This document shows, one piece after another, positions 36,486 through 45,404 of a stretch of DNA of 64,000 nt (the first letter of the stretch is position 1; each line of letters starts with the position of its first letter). The notes beneath the pieces are model-generated. The model did not search any database. It worked only from the letters and a program-made list of their open reading frames with translations, and was not told where the DNA came from. The stretch comes from Spirosoma aureum. Lineage in GTDB: Bacteria > Bacteroidota > Bacteroidia > Cytophagales > Spirosomataceae. Both the position numbers and the translations under genes were made by a program. Location: positions 1,572,501 to 1,636,500 of the forward strand of contig NZ_CP050063.1 in the NCBI RefSeq assembly GCF_011604685.1, written 5' to 3'.

Positions 36486-37490
36486 ATGTACTCCCGTCGT
36501 TCGTTTTTGCAAAGCTCACTGGCTGGCCTATTGTTTGTTCGCAAACCCAAACGGATTATTCAGACCGTAACGGGACCGTTATCCGCATCGGCCATGGGTC
36601 TGACACTCATTCATGAACACGTGCTGGTAGACTTTATTGGCGCGGACAGGATTAGTCAGGATCGTTGGAATCGAAGCGAGGTCGTTGCAAAAATGCTACC
36701 TCATCTGACGGAGTTAAAACAGATGGGTTGTCAAACCATTCTGGATTGTACACCGTCCTACCTTGGTAAAGATCCGCTATTACTAAAGCAACTGTCTCAG
36801 CAATCTGGTGTCCGGATATTGACGAATACGGGTTATTATGGAGCGTCCGATAATAAATTTATACCGGCTCATGCCCGAACTGAAACCGCCGACCAACTGG
36901 CCGAACGCTGGGTCGCTGATTTTGAGAAGGGCATTGATGGAACGGATATTCGGCCGGGGTTTATCAAAATCGGAGTTAATCCTGGATCATTGTCGGAACT
37001 TCATCGGAAGCTCGTCATAGCGGCCGCCCGTACACACAAACGTACTGGTCTGACCATCTGCTCGCATACAGGCCCCTACATTCCCGCTTTTGAGGAGTTA
37101 GCTATTCTGAAAAAGGAAGGTGTTCGGCCAGAGGCATTTGTGTGGGTTCATGCGCAGGGCAGCAATACAGTTCATTATGCCCGTTTTGTTCGGGAAGGTG
37201 CCTGGGTTAGCCTGGATGGTTTAGACGACAGCAATGTTGATAAATATGCCGAAACACTCTTGCTGATGAAAGAAAACAGATTCCTTCATCGGACGCTCCT
37301 TTCGCACGATGCAGGCTGGTATGATCCTGCGAAACCAGATGGAGGCTCCATTGACCGGGATTATACAGTCCTGTTTAAACGGCTTATGCCGATCCTGAAT
37401 AAACAGGGATTCACGAAAAACGACTGGAAACAGATTCTGGTTGATAACCCAGCAGAAGCGTTTAGCCTGTCTGAACCGGGATTTAAATGA
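36486..37490 (+). CDS. Tat-exported phosphotriesterase-family hydrolase
   Basis: A 334-residue metal hydrolase. The N-terminus MYSRRSFLQSSLAGLLF is a twin-arginine signal. The phosphotriesterase-like TIM barrel shows the metal ligands in order: H-x-H in LTLIHEHVLVDF, the bridging Lys in GFIKIGVN, His in TICSHTGP, His in VWVHAQGS and Asp in LLSHDAGWYDP. The family includes lactonases and phosphotriesterases; lactonase activity is the most common native role, and the substrate is unknown. The final residues EPGFK and the stop are encoded within a dispersed repeat copy (37471-37506). Confidence 0.85.
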   Translation: MYSRRSFLQSSLAGLLFVRKPKRIIQTVTGPLSASAMGLTLIHEHVLVDFIGADRISQDRWNRSEVVAKMLPHLTELKQMGCQTILDCTPSYLGKDPLLLKQLSQQSGVRILTNTGYYGASDNKFIPAHARTETADQLAERWVADFEKGIDGTDIRPGFIKIGVNPGSLSELHRKLVIAAARTHKRTGLTICSHTGPYIPAFEELAILKKEGVRPEAFVWVHAQGSNTVHYARFVREGAWVSLDGLDDSNVDKYAETLLLMKENRFLHRTLLSHDAGWYDPAKPDGGSIDRDYTVLFKRLMPILNKQGFTKNDWKQILVDNPAEAFSLSEPGFK

Positions 37491-37590
37491 TTTCAGAATT
37501 AATCTGATTTTGCTTCATTCACGTATTCAGGAAAGAGACAAACAAAACCCTGTAAATCTTAGAATCACTTAAATCCCGGTTCAGATTAAT
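37471..37590. repeat. Inverted pair of dispersed repeat copies between convergent genes
   Basis: CTGAACCGGGATTTAA at 37471-37486 recurs as an exact reverse complement at 37569-37584, and ATTAATCTGA at 37498-37507 recurs at 37581-37590. Weaker similarity continues through the ACAGGG-TTTT part at 37541-37553. Sequences of this AACC-GGATTT-ACAGGATTT style are common interspersed repeats in Bacteroidota. The left copy supplies the last codons of the phosphotriesterase gene; the right copy abuts the dnaX stop codon. Confidence 0.65.
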
Positions 37591-39499
37591 AATCAACTTC
37601 CAGGTTCAGCACCTTTCTGAGTTCATGCAGAGCCGGATTTTTTTCGGCGAGGTAATTAAATTTGTCCAGCGAGCTGTAAATCATCTTCTTAACCTCCTGA
37701 ACCATCACCGTGTGTTCAACCTGGATCTTGCTATTCTGTAGTTCGGAGCGTAGATAGCCAAGCAATTCGGGCTTTAACTCTGTGAGGTAACCGACCTGCA
37801 AAGTGTTGTCCAGGGTTATATGAATAGTAGTGCCATCGAGCGTGATTACTCGATTCAATACCAGCTGTTCCGTAGCGGAATCATTCTGGCTATGCCGGAT
37901 TTTGGCAAATGTTAACCAGGAATCCTGTAACTCCTCCAGACTGAATGGTTTATCTGGCCGCATAGGCACGGCTACAACAACTTCTTCCGCCGTTTCTGTC
38001 GTAGGCTGAACAGGGCTGGCAGTTAGCGCAACCGTTGGCCGAAGACGGCTCGTGGCCGGGCGTGTTGGTGGAGCAATCTTTGGCTTTATTGTAGAAGGAT
38101 TTGGTAGGGTAGCCGTATCGATAATGGATGTGCTGCCTACGGCTGTATTCCCATTTGTAGGACTACCTGTAAACGCCGTTCCATTGGTGCCGTTTGTTGC
38201 CGGGGCAGTCCTGTAACCATTAATGGGTTCGCTGGTGATTGGGTGCTGTTCAATCAACTGGCCGATACTAGCTGCTGACTGAATGGGCTGTTCGTGAATT
38301 GGATCGCTGTTTTTTTTTTCATCTGCCGGCTGATCGGCAGTAGAACACTCGCTGGTTAGTGAGCCATTGAGCGGTAACTCAGGGACAGCCTCCCAATTGA
38401 GCAGGTTACGCAGATTGGCCAGTTTCATCAGCCAAAGTTCGGTATGTAACCGCTGGTCTTTGGCCTGCTTGTAGTTCATATCACACTGCCCGCCCAGGCT
38501 CAGCGCCGACAGCAAAAATGACATGGGAGCCCGTGCCGATTGGTCGAGGTACTGCCGCCGAACGTTCTCGGTCACTTGCAGTAACTGAACGGTTGCTGCA
38601 TCCTTGCAAACCAGTAAATCGCGGAAGTGGCGGCATAAACCAACTACAAACTGGTGGCCATCAAATCCTTTGCGCAGAATTTCATCCGCCGTGAGGAGAC
38701 TCTGCGGTAGATTGCCCGACAACAGCAGATCGGTCAGTTTGAAATAGTAGTCGTAATCGAGGATGTGCAGATTATCCAGCACCTCCTTATACCGGATGAT
38801 TCGGTCGGCAGCGAACGTGACATTCAGATCGAACATCGACAACGCATCGCGAAGCCCACCATCGGCTTTTTGGGCGATTAGGTCAAGCGCTTCACTTTCT
38901 GCCACGATGCCTTCTTTTTGTGCGATTTGGGCAAGGTGGCTGGCGATATGCTGTGGCTGAATCCGGTTAAAGTCAAAAATCTGGCATCGTGACAGAATTG
39001 TCGGCAGAATTTTGTGTTTTTCGGTCGTTGCCAGAATGAAAATAGCGTAGGAGGGGGGTTCCTCCAGTGTTTTCAAAAAGGCATTAAAAGCCGCCGACGA
39101 GAGCATATGCACCTCGTCAATGATGTAAATCTTATACTTACCCGACTGGGGCGGATAACGAACCTGATCGATCAGATTACGGATATCTTCAACGGAGTTA
39201 TTAGAAGCCGCATCCAGTTCGTGAATATTAAACGACGCACTTTGGTTGAAGCTCACGCATGACTCGCAGGTATCGCAGGCTTCACCCTCGGCAGTTAGAT
39301 TTTGGCAATTAATTGTCTTGGCCAGAATACGGGCGCAGGTCGTCTTGCCGACTCCCCGCGGCCCACAGAATAGAAACGCTGACGCTAAGTGATTGGTCTT
39401 GATCGCGTTTTTAAGTGTGGTGGTAATGTGCTCCTGTCCTACGACGGTGTCGAAGGTGGCAGGACGGTACTTGCGGGCCGAGACCACGAAATTTTCCAT
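37586..39499 (-). CDS. dnaX: DNA polymerase III subunit gamma/tau
   Basis: About 637 residues from the ATG at 39499 (MENFVVSARKYRPATFDTVV). The AAA+ clamp-loader domain has Walker A GPRGVGKTTCARIL, the zinc module C-x8-C-x2-C-x2-C like (CQNLTAEGEACDTCESC), Walker B-like IYIIDEVHMLS and sensor 1 ILATTEKHKILPTILSRCQI. Domain III follows to about 370, then a low-complexity Pro/Thr/Asn-rich linker (about 385-530) and a C-terminal domain. It loads the sliding clamp and, as tau, tethers the polymerase. A run of ten A at residues 394-397 could give a truncated gamma form (separate entry). A longer frame to 39532 is not conserved. Confidence 0.96.
   Translation of the reverse strand: MENFVVSARKYRPATFDTVVGQEHITTTLKNAIKTNHLASAFLFCGPRGVGKTTCARILAKTINCQNLTAEGEACDTCESCVSFNQSASFNIHELDAASNNSVEDIRNLIDQVRYPPQSGKYKIYIIDEVHMLSSAAFNAFLKTLEEPPSYAIFILATTEKHKILPTILSRCQIFDFNRIQPQHIASHLAQIAQKEGIVAESEALDLIAQKADGGLRDALSMFDLNVTFAADRIIRYKEVLDNLHILDYDYYFKLTDLLLSGNLPQSLLTADEILRKGFDGHQFVVGLCRHFRDLLVCKDAATVQLLQVTENVRRQYLDQSARAPMSFLLSALSLGGQCDMNYKQAKDQRLHTELWLMKLANLRNLLNWEAVPELPLNGSLTSECSTADQPADEKKNSDPIHEQPIQSAASIGQLIEQHPITSEPINGYRTAPATNGTNGTAFTGSPTNGNTAVGSTSIIDTATLPNPSTIKPKIAPPTRPATSRLRPTVALTASPVQPTTETAEEVVVAVPMRPDKPFSLEELQDSWLTFAKIRHSQNDSATEQLVLNRVITLDGTTIHITLDNTLQVGYLTELKPELLGYLRSELQNSKIQVEHTVMVQEVKKMIYSSLDKFNYLAEKNPALHELRKVLNLEVDY
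38310..38319 (-). other. Candidate slippage site in dnaX (ten-A run)
   Basis: On the coding strand codons 394-397 read GAA AAA AAA AAC, a run of ten A. One extra A leads to a TAG after 410 residues; one fewer A leads to a TGA after 414 residues. Either product keeps the ATPase and domain III and loses the tau-specific part. Slippage on A runs makes gamma in Thermus thermophilus; here it is an inference. Confidence 0.5.
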
Positions 39500-39736
39500 A
39501 CTCAAAGTTAGCAAGGTCAGGCCGGATTTCAAACGAGGGATTGGGTCAGTTGGCCCTGTTTGCTCGATTATTAGCTGTCGGCAAGCATTGTTTTATTCAT
39601 AATAAATGACCCAGAATATGGCCTATAGTACTATGAACGTGATTTTTACAGACCATTCATTCCATCACCAAAACAAGACAGAAATAGTAGGAAATCCCCG
39701 TTTTGCCGTCTACCAAACTGGCTATTCTACCAACGA

Positions 39737-40543
39737 TTAATGATTGACGATCTCTTTTCCACAATGAGGGCAGTAGGTGATTCTTGGTTTCTTCTGAACA
39801 CGGATATGTTCATTGAAGCCTGATACTAAAATACCGGTTGGTAAAGCAAACAGCCCAATTCCGACAATAGCCGCAGTACCGCCCAGCAATTTTCCAAGCG
39901 GAGTTATTGGGTGAATATCACCGTATCCAACCGTTGTCATTGCGGTAACACCCCACCACATGGTAGCCGGAATGCTCGAAAACTTATCGGGCTGGGCCGA
40001 ATGCTCGACATAATACATGACACTGGAGACAATGATCAGCATGAAAATGACAAGTATTGTGCTTAAAATGAGTTCTTCTTTTTTGTCCTTGACCACACTC
40101 TGAATCATGCGGAATGCGTGCGAATAGCGCGAGATGCGAAACAGACGAAAAATTCGGAATAGCCGCAAAATCCGGACGATGGCGAGATCGGTGGCAAATA
40201 AGGTAAAGTAAAAGGGGAAAATGGCTAGAAAATCGATGAGGGCAGCTGTAGAGAAAATGTAGCGCACCCGCCCCCAGAACCAATGGTGATACTTCTCATT
40301 CTCGACGCATACCCAGATGCGCAACACATATTCGACGGTAAAAAAACCGACTGAAAACACTTCAAAATCGTAAAATAATCGGGCAAAACGCTGATTATAT
40401 TCCGGAACAGTATGAAGTACAATCGCAAGTGCGTTTAGCGTAATAATGGTGATCAGCAGCAGATTGAAGATCAAACTGATTCCCCGGCGCTTGCCAGCCG
40501 AGGTCTCGAGGATACGGAAAAGGGATTTACGGAGATGTAGCAT
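39737..40543 (-). CDS. Voltage-gated potassium channel (Kv-like, 6 TM)
   Basis: A 268-residue channel subunit. Six membrane helices are visible, with an S4 segment rich in spaced arginines (VRILRLFRIFRLFRISRY, about 123-140) as voltage sensor. The pore loop carries the K+ selectivity filter T-V-G-Y-G-D at 204-209 (TAMTTVGYGDIHP), and S6 is ALPTGILVSGFNEHI. Tetramers conduct K+ across the inner membrane. The tail ends YCPHCGKEIVNH, a single CxxC like half of a zinc ribbon. It appears to be a one-gene unit. Confidence 0.93.
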   Translation of the reverse strand: MLHLRKSLFRILETSAGKRRGISLIFNLLLITIITLNALAIVLHTVPEYNQRFARLFYDFEVFSVGFFTVEYVLRIWVCVENEKYHHWFWGRVRYIFSTAALIDFLAIFPFYFTLFATDLAIVRILRLFRIFRLFRISRYSHAFRMIQSVVKDKKEELILSTILVIFMLIIVSSVMYYVEHSAQPDKFSSIPATMWWGVTAMTTVGYGDIHPITPLGKLLGGTAAIVGIGLFALPTGILVSGFNEHIRVQKKPRITYCPHCGKEIVNH

Positions 40544-40836
40544 AACGGTACGGCCGGTAGTACTGCAAGCTACTTATCAAATCTGAAAGTTGAATCACCT
40601 ACTTTCGGCAATAACGGTACGATTTATTTGAAGACGACTAACAGGCAGCTCATGCATGTAGATTTATCTTTGCTGATCAACAGGGAGTTGAAGGCATTCA
40701 ATGATTCTAGGGTCAGTAATCTGGTGCTTTTGCTGTACCGGCTGCCAGTCGAGACTTAGACTGACTCTTGGCTTCTGGCAGGAAACTTGTATTCGTCGTT
40801 TTGATGTATCAGGACCGACGCGACATCAAGACGAAT

Positions 40837-42708
40837 TTACCCCCGAAAAGCCTCCCGTTCAGCTTCGGTCATTTGCAGTAATATGCTTTTGGCGTGCTCA
40901 TAACCCATATCTACTACGTTATCGAACGAAGCCCACTGCATCAGCCCGAATTGAGTTACGTCGGGGTTAAAGTAAAGATCCAGGTGCTGTTTGGTTTCGT
41001 TTCGCCGGGCCGCACTACTCAATAGGGTAGCATTGAGCATAATCGCGAGTAACGAAGGAAGTCGGTATTTTCGCAGCTTTTTTGGTCGGAGCCGGTCGCG
41101 CAACAGTTCAGTTGGGCTTGGTATGGTATCGATAGTCATCTTATGGAGTTTATCGATGCTCAAATCAACGCCAATCACTTTGCCAACGGGCATTCGGCTC
41201 ATTACATCTACCGGAAAATTATTGAACATTCCACCATCGACCAGCAGATTGTCGCCATCGATAACCGGAGGAAATACGCCCGGAATAGCCGTCGTCGCTT
41301 TCAGGTATTTGACCAGTGGCCCCCGCGTATGGATCTCTTCGCGAGCCAGAGTGTAATTACTCGATACTGTAAACAAAGTCAGCCACATATCTTCAATATC
41401 CGCTTCCGAATGTCCGATAAAAGCCCTGACCGTATCCTGAATCATCTGGTCGATTCGTTTTCCCCTGATGAGCGAAATCAACGGTAGCCAGTTATAATCT
41501 TTAGTTGGATTAAAAAACGCTGCTTTTTTCAAATGCTGCCGCATAATATCCAGCGGTTGATCGAATGAGATGGACGCTGCCAGAAGGCCGCCAACACTGG
41601 TACCGCCCACAAAATCAACCGGAATATCGAACTCCTGAAGGGCTTTTAATACACCCAGATGCGCAAACCCCTTAGCGCCACCCCCAGCCAGTACAAGCCC
41701 GATGGCCGTTCCGCTAAGCAGTCGGGCCAGACGACTTATATCACGGGACAGCCCCTGCCGAATATGATAATGCTGTTTTACCAGTGGCCGGTGCTGCAAC
41801 CAGTCGGCAGTATGGTGGGGAGTAACCGTATCGGCGGGGTGTACCAGCACCAGTGTCTGCATGTGGTCCGTTACCAAACGCCCCAGCTGCTGGTGTTTTT
41901 CGGCATCGGTCAATTGGAAAGATTGCTGGGCATCGGCAATCAGCACGACTTCATCGGCCTCACGTAAACACCGCTTTGTCCACTCGTTATAAGGTTCATG
42001 ACGAACCGGTTTGTCGGCCAGCAAAATCAAAAAGTCATGTTGTAATTCCTGTTCATCGAGCCAGTTGGAGAGTTGCCAGTTTTCTTCGCAGTCAATTTTA
42101 GCCGTCTGGGCTATATCGCTCTGAAATAACTGATTCACCAGTTTACTGGATGCGATGTAAACAGTACTTTTCTGCTGGAGTACCTCACTTAAATCATGGC
42201 CTATTTTCTCCAGATCAATATGTTCATGGAGGGCAAGCAGACAGATATTGGCCCGTTTCTTAATGGATTTCTGGGGAAGTTGAGCGAACTTAAGCCGCTC
42301 AATTATTCGTTTGCTCAGGTTCATCGCCACTTTTGGATTGGCTGCGATGAGTAGTTCAAAAACCTCTTTCGAAATCCTTATCAGGACACTATCGCGTAAG
42401 GCAATGACCGTAGCCCAAAGAGGCTCATTGGCCAGAATACTCATTTCGCCCACGATTCCACCCCGCATGACTTCGCCAATTCGCCTGGGGTTCCCATCGC
42501 TATCATCGACGAAAACCTGCAAGCGTCCGCTACTTACAAAATACATGGCGTCACCAGGATCATTTTGATTAAAGAGCACGTCGCCCCCGCTCATCTCCAC
42601 CCACTGAAGTTGAGGCTCAATTAAAGCGAAAAAGCGATCATCAAATTCACCAAAAACACTGGTCAAGCCAGTATACAGTAACTCATGCTGTAGACGTGTA
42701 ATCGGCAT
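40837..42708 (-). CDS. Cyclic-nucleotide-binding domain plus patatin-like phospholipase (NTE type)
   Basis: A 623-residue fusion. Residues about 15-140 form a cNMP-binding domain (GDVLFNQNDPGDAMYFVSSG, IVGEMSILANEP), but the usual Arg of the phosphate cassette is replaced by PLWAT, so ligand binding is doubtful. A middle domain (150-330) is found in NTE-like proteins. The patatin domain has the oxyanion loop LAGGGAKGFAHLG (340-352), nucleophile S371 in GGTSVGG, and the catalytic Asp in LLVDGGMFNNFPVD. It is expected to hydrolyse lysophospholipids or other lipids, probably regulated through the N-terminal domain. No signal peptide is present. Confidence 0.92.
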   Translation of the reverse strand: MPITRLQHELLYTGLTSVFGEFDDRFFALIEPQLQWVEMSGGDVLFNQNDPGDAMYFVSSGRLQVFVDDSDGNPRRIGEVMRGGIVGEMSILANEPLWATVIALRDSVLIRISKEVFELLIAANPKVAMNLSKRIIERLKFAQLPQKSIKKRANICLLALHEHIDLEKIGHDLSEVLQQKSTVYIASSKLVNQLFQSDIAQTAKIDCEENWQLSNWLDEQELQHDFLILLADKPVRHEPYNEWTKRCLREADEVVLIADAQQSFQLTDAEKHQQLGRLVTDHMQTLVLVHPADTVTPHHTADWLQHRPLVKQHYHIRQGLSRDISRLARLLSGTAIGLVLAGGGAKGFAHLGVLKALQEFDIPVDFVGGTSVGGLLAASISFDQPLDIMRQHLKKAAFFNPTKDYNWLPLISLIRGKRIDQMIQDTVRAFIGHSEADIEDMWLTLFTVSSNYTLAREEIHTRGPLVKYLKATTAIPGVFPPVIDGDNLLVDGGMFNNFPVDVMSRMPVGKVIGVDLSIDKLHKMTIDTIPSPTELLRDRLRPKKLRKYRLPSLLAIMLNATLLSSAARRNETKQHLDLYFNPDVTQFGLMQWASFDNVVDMGYEHAKSILLQMTEAEREAFRG

Positions 42709-43367
42709 AATCGGAAGCTTATTATTCCTAAAGTAGTCACGAATCGCTTCTATACTAACACGAAGTAGCCCTAACGCTGGGGCGATTCATATCGTCAAAC
42801 GAGTGGTTACCTCCATAATCAAGTACGGCGATCAGGTTAATTTCAACATTCCTTTATACTAAATTGACGGTAGGCCCGTTTTTTGCTACACTACTCCTTA
42901 TAAAGGAATCCGTATGATTGATGACTGGAAAGCTTTCGCTTAAAGTTGGTCATCGTGTATAAAAGGTTAATAAGCCGTGAGTTATTGGAAGTTTTTGACT
43001 TGTAATAGGTAGTAAATGAGCCTGATTAACAGGCAGAAATTCGTGGAGCGATGCGTATGAACAGCAATTAATGATAATGTTTTGACCGTTGCCGAACTAT
43101 CTTAAAAAAAAACCGTTATTCTATTGCAAGACCCGGATAATCTCTCTAACATTGTCCGCGTTTTCAGCGAAAAACCGATGGCTAAGCTCGTATACATACC
43201 GACCTTCTTCCATACTACGCCATTTCGGTTTAGGTCCGAAAGGACCATTTCATTTTGTTTGCCTATGTGGTAAACGTTTTCCGCCTTTTTCTCATTTTTT
43301 CATCTTAACAAACAGCACGGATTACGCCGTCTCCGTTTGCGGTTAACTAACCGCCTTATTAACGACG
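42709..43367. other. Gene-free divergent spacer
   Basis: About 660 bases between the patatin gene and a GNAT gene that run in opposite directions, so both promoters should be here, but no TAnnTTTG match is convincing. A 16-base inverted repeat, GCGGTTA-AC-TAACCGC, lies at 43339-43354, just before the GNAT start. Nothing else is recognised. Confidence 0.45.
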
Positions 43368-44081
43368 ATGATTACGCCAGAAATAGTAAACGATCAATAC
43401 ATTGTTCAGGTTGCCAATGAAAATCATCTGCGGTTAGCCGAAACAATCTGCCATGAAATGGAAGAGAGCGCGAAAGCCCGGGGAACCGGTATCGCCAAGC
43501 GTTCACCCATTTACGTTATGGAGAAAATGCTCGAAGGTAAAGCCATTATTGCCATGACCCTTTCGGGCGATTGGGTTGGGTTTTGCTACATCGAGACATG
43601 GGAGCACGGTAAATTCGTGGCGAACTCCGGTCTGATTGTTCATCCTGAACATCGCAAGAGTGGTATCGCTACACGGATCAAAGGGAAAGCCTTCGAACTT
43701 TCCCGGACAATGTTTCCGGATGCCAAGATTATTGGTATTACGACAAGTCTGGCCGTGATGAAAATCAACTCTGATCTGGGCTATCAGCCCGTGACACTCA
43801 GTGAGTTGCCCGGCGATGAGGCATTCTGGAAAGGATGCCAGACTTGTGCTAATTTCGATATTCTAACCCGCACTAACCGCAAACATTGTCTCTGCACCGG
43901 TATGCTTTATGATCCGGAAGAGCATAAGCAGGAAGAGAAAACCGAAAAGTGGAATTTTCTGAAAGAATCTAAATTATATGAACGCTGGATGCGCATTAAA
44001 GAACGCATTCTGCTTCGCTTAAAACCGGCTGATCGTTCACGCAGTCGTAAAGTGAACAGAGAACTGGAAACTATAGCTTAG
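43368..44081 (+). CDS. GNAT acetyltransferase with C-terminal Cys motif, arginine-pathway type
   Basis: A 237-residue protein. The GNAT core has SGLIVHPEHRKSGIATRIKG, whose HRKSGIATR loop binds acetyl-CoA pyrophosphate, and a motif B region ITTSLAVMKINSDLGYQPVT. After the core comes GCQTCANFDILTRTNRKHCLC, with C-x2-C and C-x-C pairs that could bind metal, and a basic helical tail. A protein of this architecture typically precedes argG in arginine gene clusters of Bacteroidota and has been proposed to act in acetylation of glutamate-type substrates; here no arginine gene follows. The terminator at 44111 makes it a single gene. Confidence 0.72.
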   Translation: MITPEIVNDQYIVQVANENHLRLAETICHEMEESAKARGTGIAKRSPIYVMEKMLEGKAIIAMTLSGDWVGFCYIETWEHGKFVANSGLIVHPEHRKSGIATRIKGKAFELSRTMFPDAKIIGITTSLAVMKINSDLGYQPVTLSELPGDEAFWKGCQTCANFDILTRTNRKHCLCTGMLYDPEEHKQEEKTEKWNFLKESKLYERWMRIKERILLRLKPADRSRSRKVNRELETIA

Positions 44082-44110
44082 TATTTGTTGCCAGCAAAAT
44101 AGAGATTGAA

Positions 44111-44142
44111 AGCCCCTGACGTTGAAGTCAGGGGCTTTTTTT
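44111..44142 (+). terminator. Intrinsic terminator after the GNAT gene
   Basis: AGCCCCTGAC at 44111-44120 pairs with GTCAGGGGCT at 44127-44136 around a 6-base loop, followed by a T run. Confidence 0.9.
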
Positions 44143-44203
44143 GTATTAAATGATCAAAATTCATTAAATAATCAAATATGAAATAATGTAACATATATTT
44201 TTA

Positions 44204-44211
44204 TACATTTG
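44204..44211 (+). promoter_or_regulatory. Promoter -7 box of the T9SS protein gene
   Basis: TAcaTTTG matches the TAnnTTTG consensus exactly, in a strongly AT-rich stretch 34 bases before the start codon. No TTTG was found at the -33 distance. Confidence 0.55.
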
Positions 44212-44245
44212 TCATTAAATAGTTTATAAAAAATACAATTGATCC

Positions 44246-45400
44246 ATGAAGCAAATTTACCTATTGATCGTTTCGTTGTTTTTCACCCTGGCTGCACAGG
44301 CACAGATAATCACCCAATGGAACTTTAACGGACTGCTTGGACTTGGGACGACAACGCCTTCTATAGGAAGTGGTAGCGTAGCCAATGTTGGCGGAACTAC
44401 ATCGGCATTTAACAGTGGCTCAGGGAGTTCTGATCCCGCATTACTTCTTAATTCTGCGGATAACCTGGCATCGTTTCCCGCTCAGGGTACAAACAACAAA
44501 AGCGCAGGGCTTGAAATACGGGTATCGACGGCTGGCAAGCAGAACATCAAACTTTCTTTTGACCTCCGTCTGAGCGCATCAGCTGCAAAAATGGCAACGA
44601 TCCAGTATTCCACAACTGGAGGCACTAGCTGGGTCGACTTTAGCACCATTACAATAGCAACTGCTACTACCTGGGTTAATGGTAACACGTTTGATTTCTC
44701 ATCAGTTACGGCCTTAAATAACAATGCTAATGCTCGTTTTCGAGTTGTTTCAACAATGAGTGGTAGTGGCGGAACTGCTTATGAAGGAGTTAGTGGCGGC
44801 TATAGTACAAGCGGTACTTATCGCTTCGATATGGTAACTGTACAGGGCACAGATATTCCTCTTCCTGTTACTTACTCCGGCTTCAATGCCCGCTATACAG
44901 AGTCAAAAACAGTAGCAATAACCTGGGCAACGTCATTAGAACATGATAATGCGCACTTTGATATTGAGCGTAGTGCTGATATTGAGTCGTTTCAACTGAT
45001 TGGCCGCGTCGAGGGAAAAGGCACGAGTGATGCAAAACAACAGTATTCGTTCATTGATGAAGTGCCTATGGCTGGCTGGAATTATTACCGGCTCAAACAG
45101 GTCGACATTGATGGTAAAACAAGCTACTCTAAACTAGTCGCTGTTCTTAATGAAGCTGCTTTAACTGGCGATGAGCTCAATCTATCACCAAATCCCGCTG
45201 ATCGTGATTTGACAATTCGTATCAACAGCAGCGCCAAAATCGGGCAGGTTATGGTATATACAATGCAGGGCCACCCCGTGAGCCAGTCAACCAGTGCCAT
45301 AAACCAACTTGATGTGTCGGCATTGCCAGCCGGAATCTATATACTGGAGGTCCGAACGACAGATAGCCGTGTCTTGCGTCAACGATTCGTGAAGCGGTAA
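44246..45400 (+). CDS. Secreted protein with type IX sorting domain
   Basis: A 384-residue protein. A signal peptide (MKQIYLLIVSLFFTLAAQAQ) is followed by a beta-sandwich-like region starting IITQWNFNG, rich in Gly/Ser/Thr with IQYSTTGGTSWVDFSTITIA and FRVVSTMSGSGGTAYEG, like domains of exported nuclease/adhesin-type Bacteroidota proteins. A fibronectin-like linker (LPVTYSGFNARYTESKTVAI, SFIDEVPMAGWNYYRLKQVD) leads to the C-terminal sorting domain LSPNPADRDLTIRINSSAK ... ALPAGIYILEVRT. The latter directs export through the type IX system to the cell surface. The function of the N-terminal part is unknown. Confidence 0.85.
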   Translation: MKQIYLLIVSLFFTLAAQAQIITQWNFNGLLGLGTTTPSIGSGSVANVGGTTSAFNSGSGSSDPALLLNSADNLASFPAQGTNNKSAGLEIRVSTAGKQNIKLSFDLRLSASAAKMATIQYSTTGGTSWVDFSTITIATATTWVNGNTFDFSSVTALNNNANARFRVVSTMSGSGGTAYEGVSGGYSTSGTYRFDMVTVQGTDIPLPVTYSGFNARYTESKTVAITWATSLEHDNAHFDIERSADIESFQLIGRVEGKGTSDAKQQYSFIDEVPMAGWNYYRLKQVDIDGKTSYSKLVAVLNEAALTGDELNLSPNPADRDLTIRINSSAKIGQVMVYTMQGHPVSQSTSAINQLDVSALPAGIYILEVRTTDSRVLRQRFVKR

Positions 45401-45404
45401 CACT

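Noticed and set aside
37586..39532. Longer start for dnaX at 39532, and similarly long starts for lutB (27516), the aminopeptidase (23783), the glycosyltransferase (48154) and the SDR (46373)
   Set aside because: The extra N-terminal residues are unconserved in type, overlap neighbouring genes or run through repeats; internal starts at family N-termini were preferred.
43089..43346. 85-codon plus-strand frame before the GNAT gene
   Set aside because: Composition unlike the native genes, low-complexity Lys/Phe/Ser, no homology; left as spacer.
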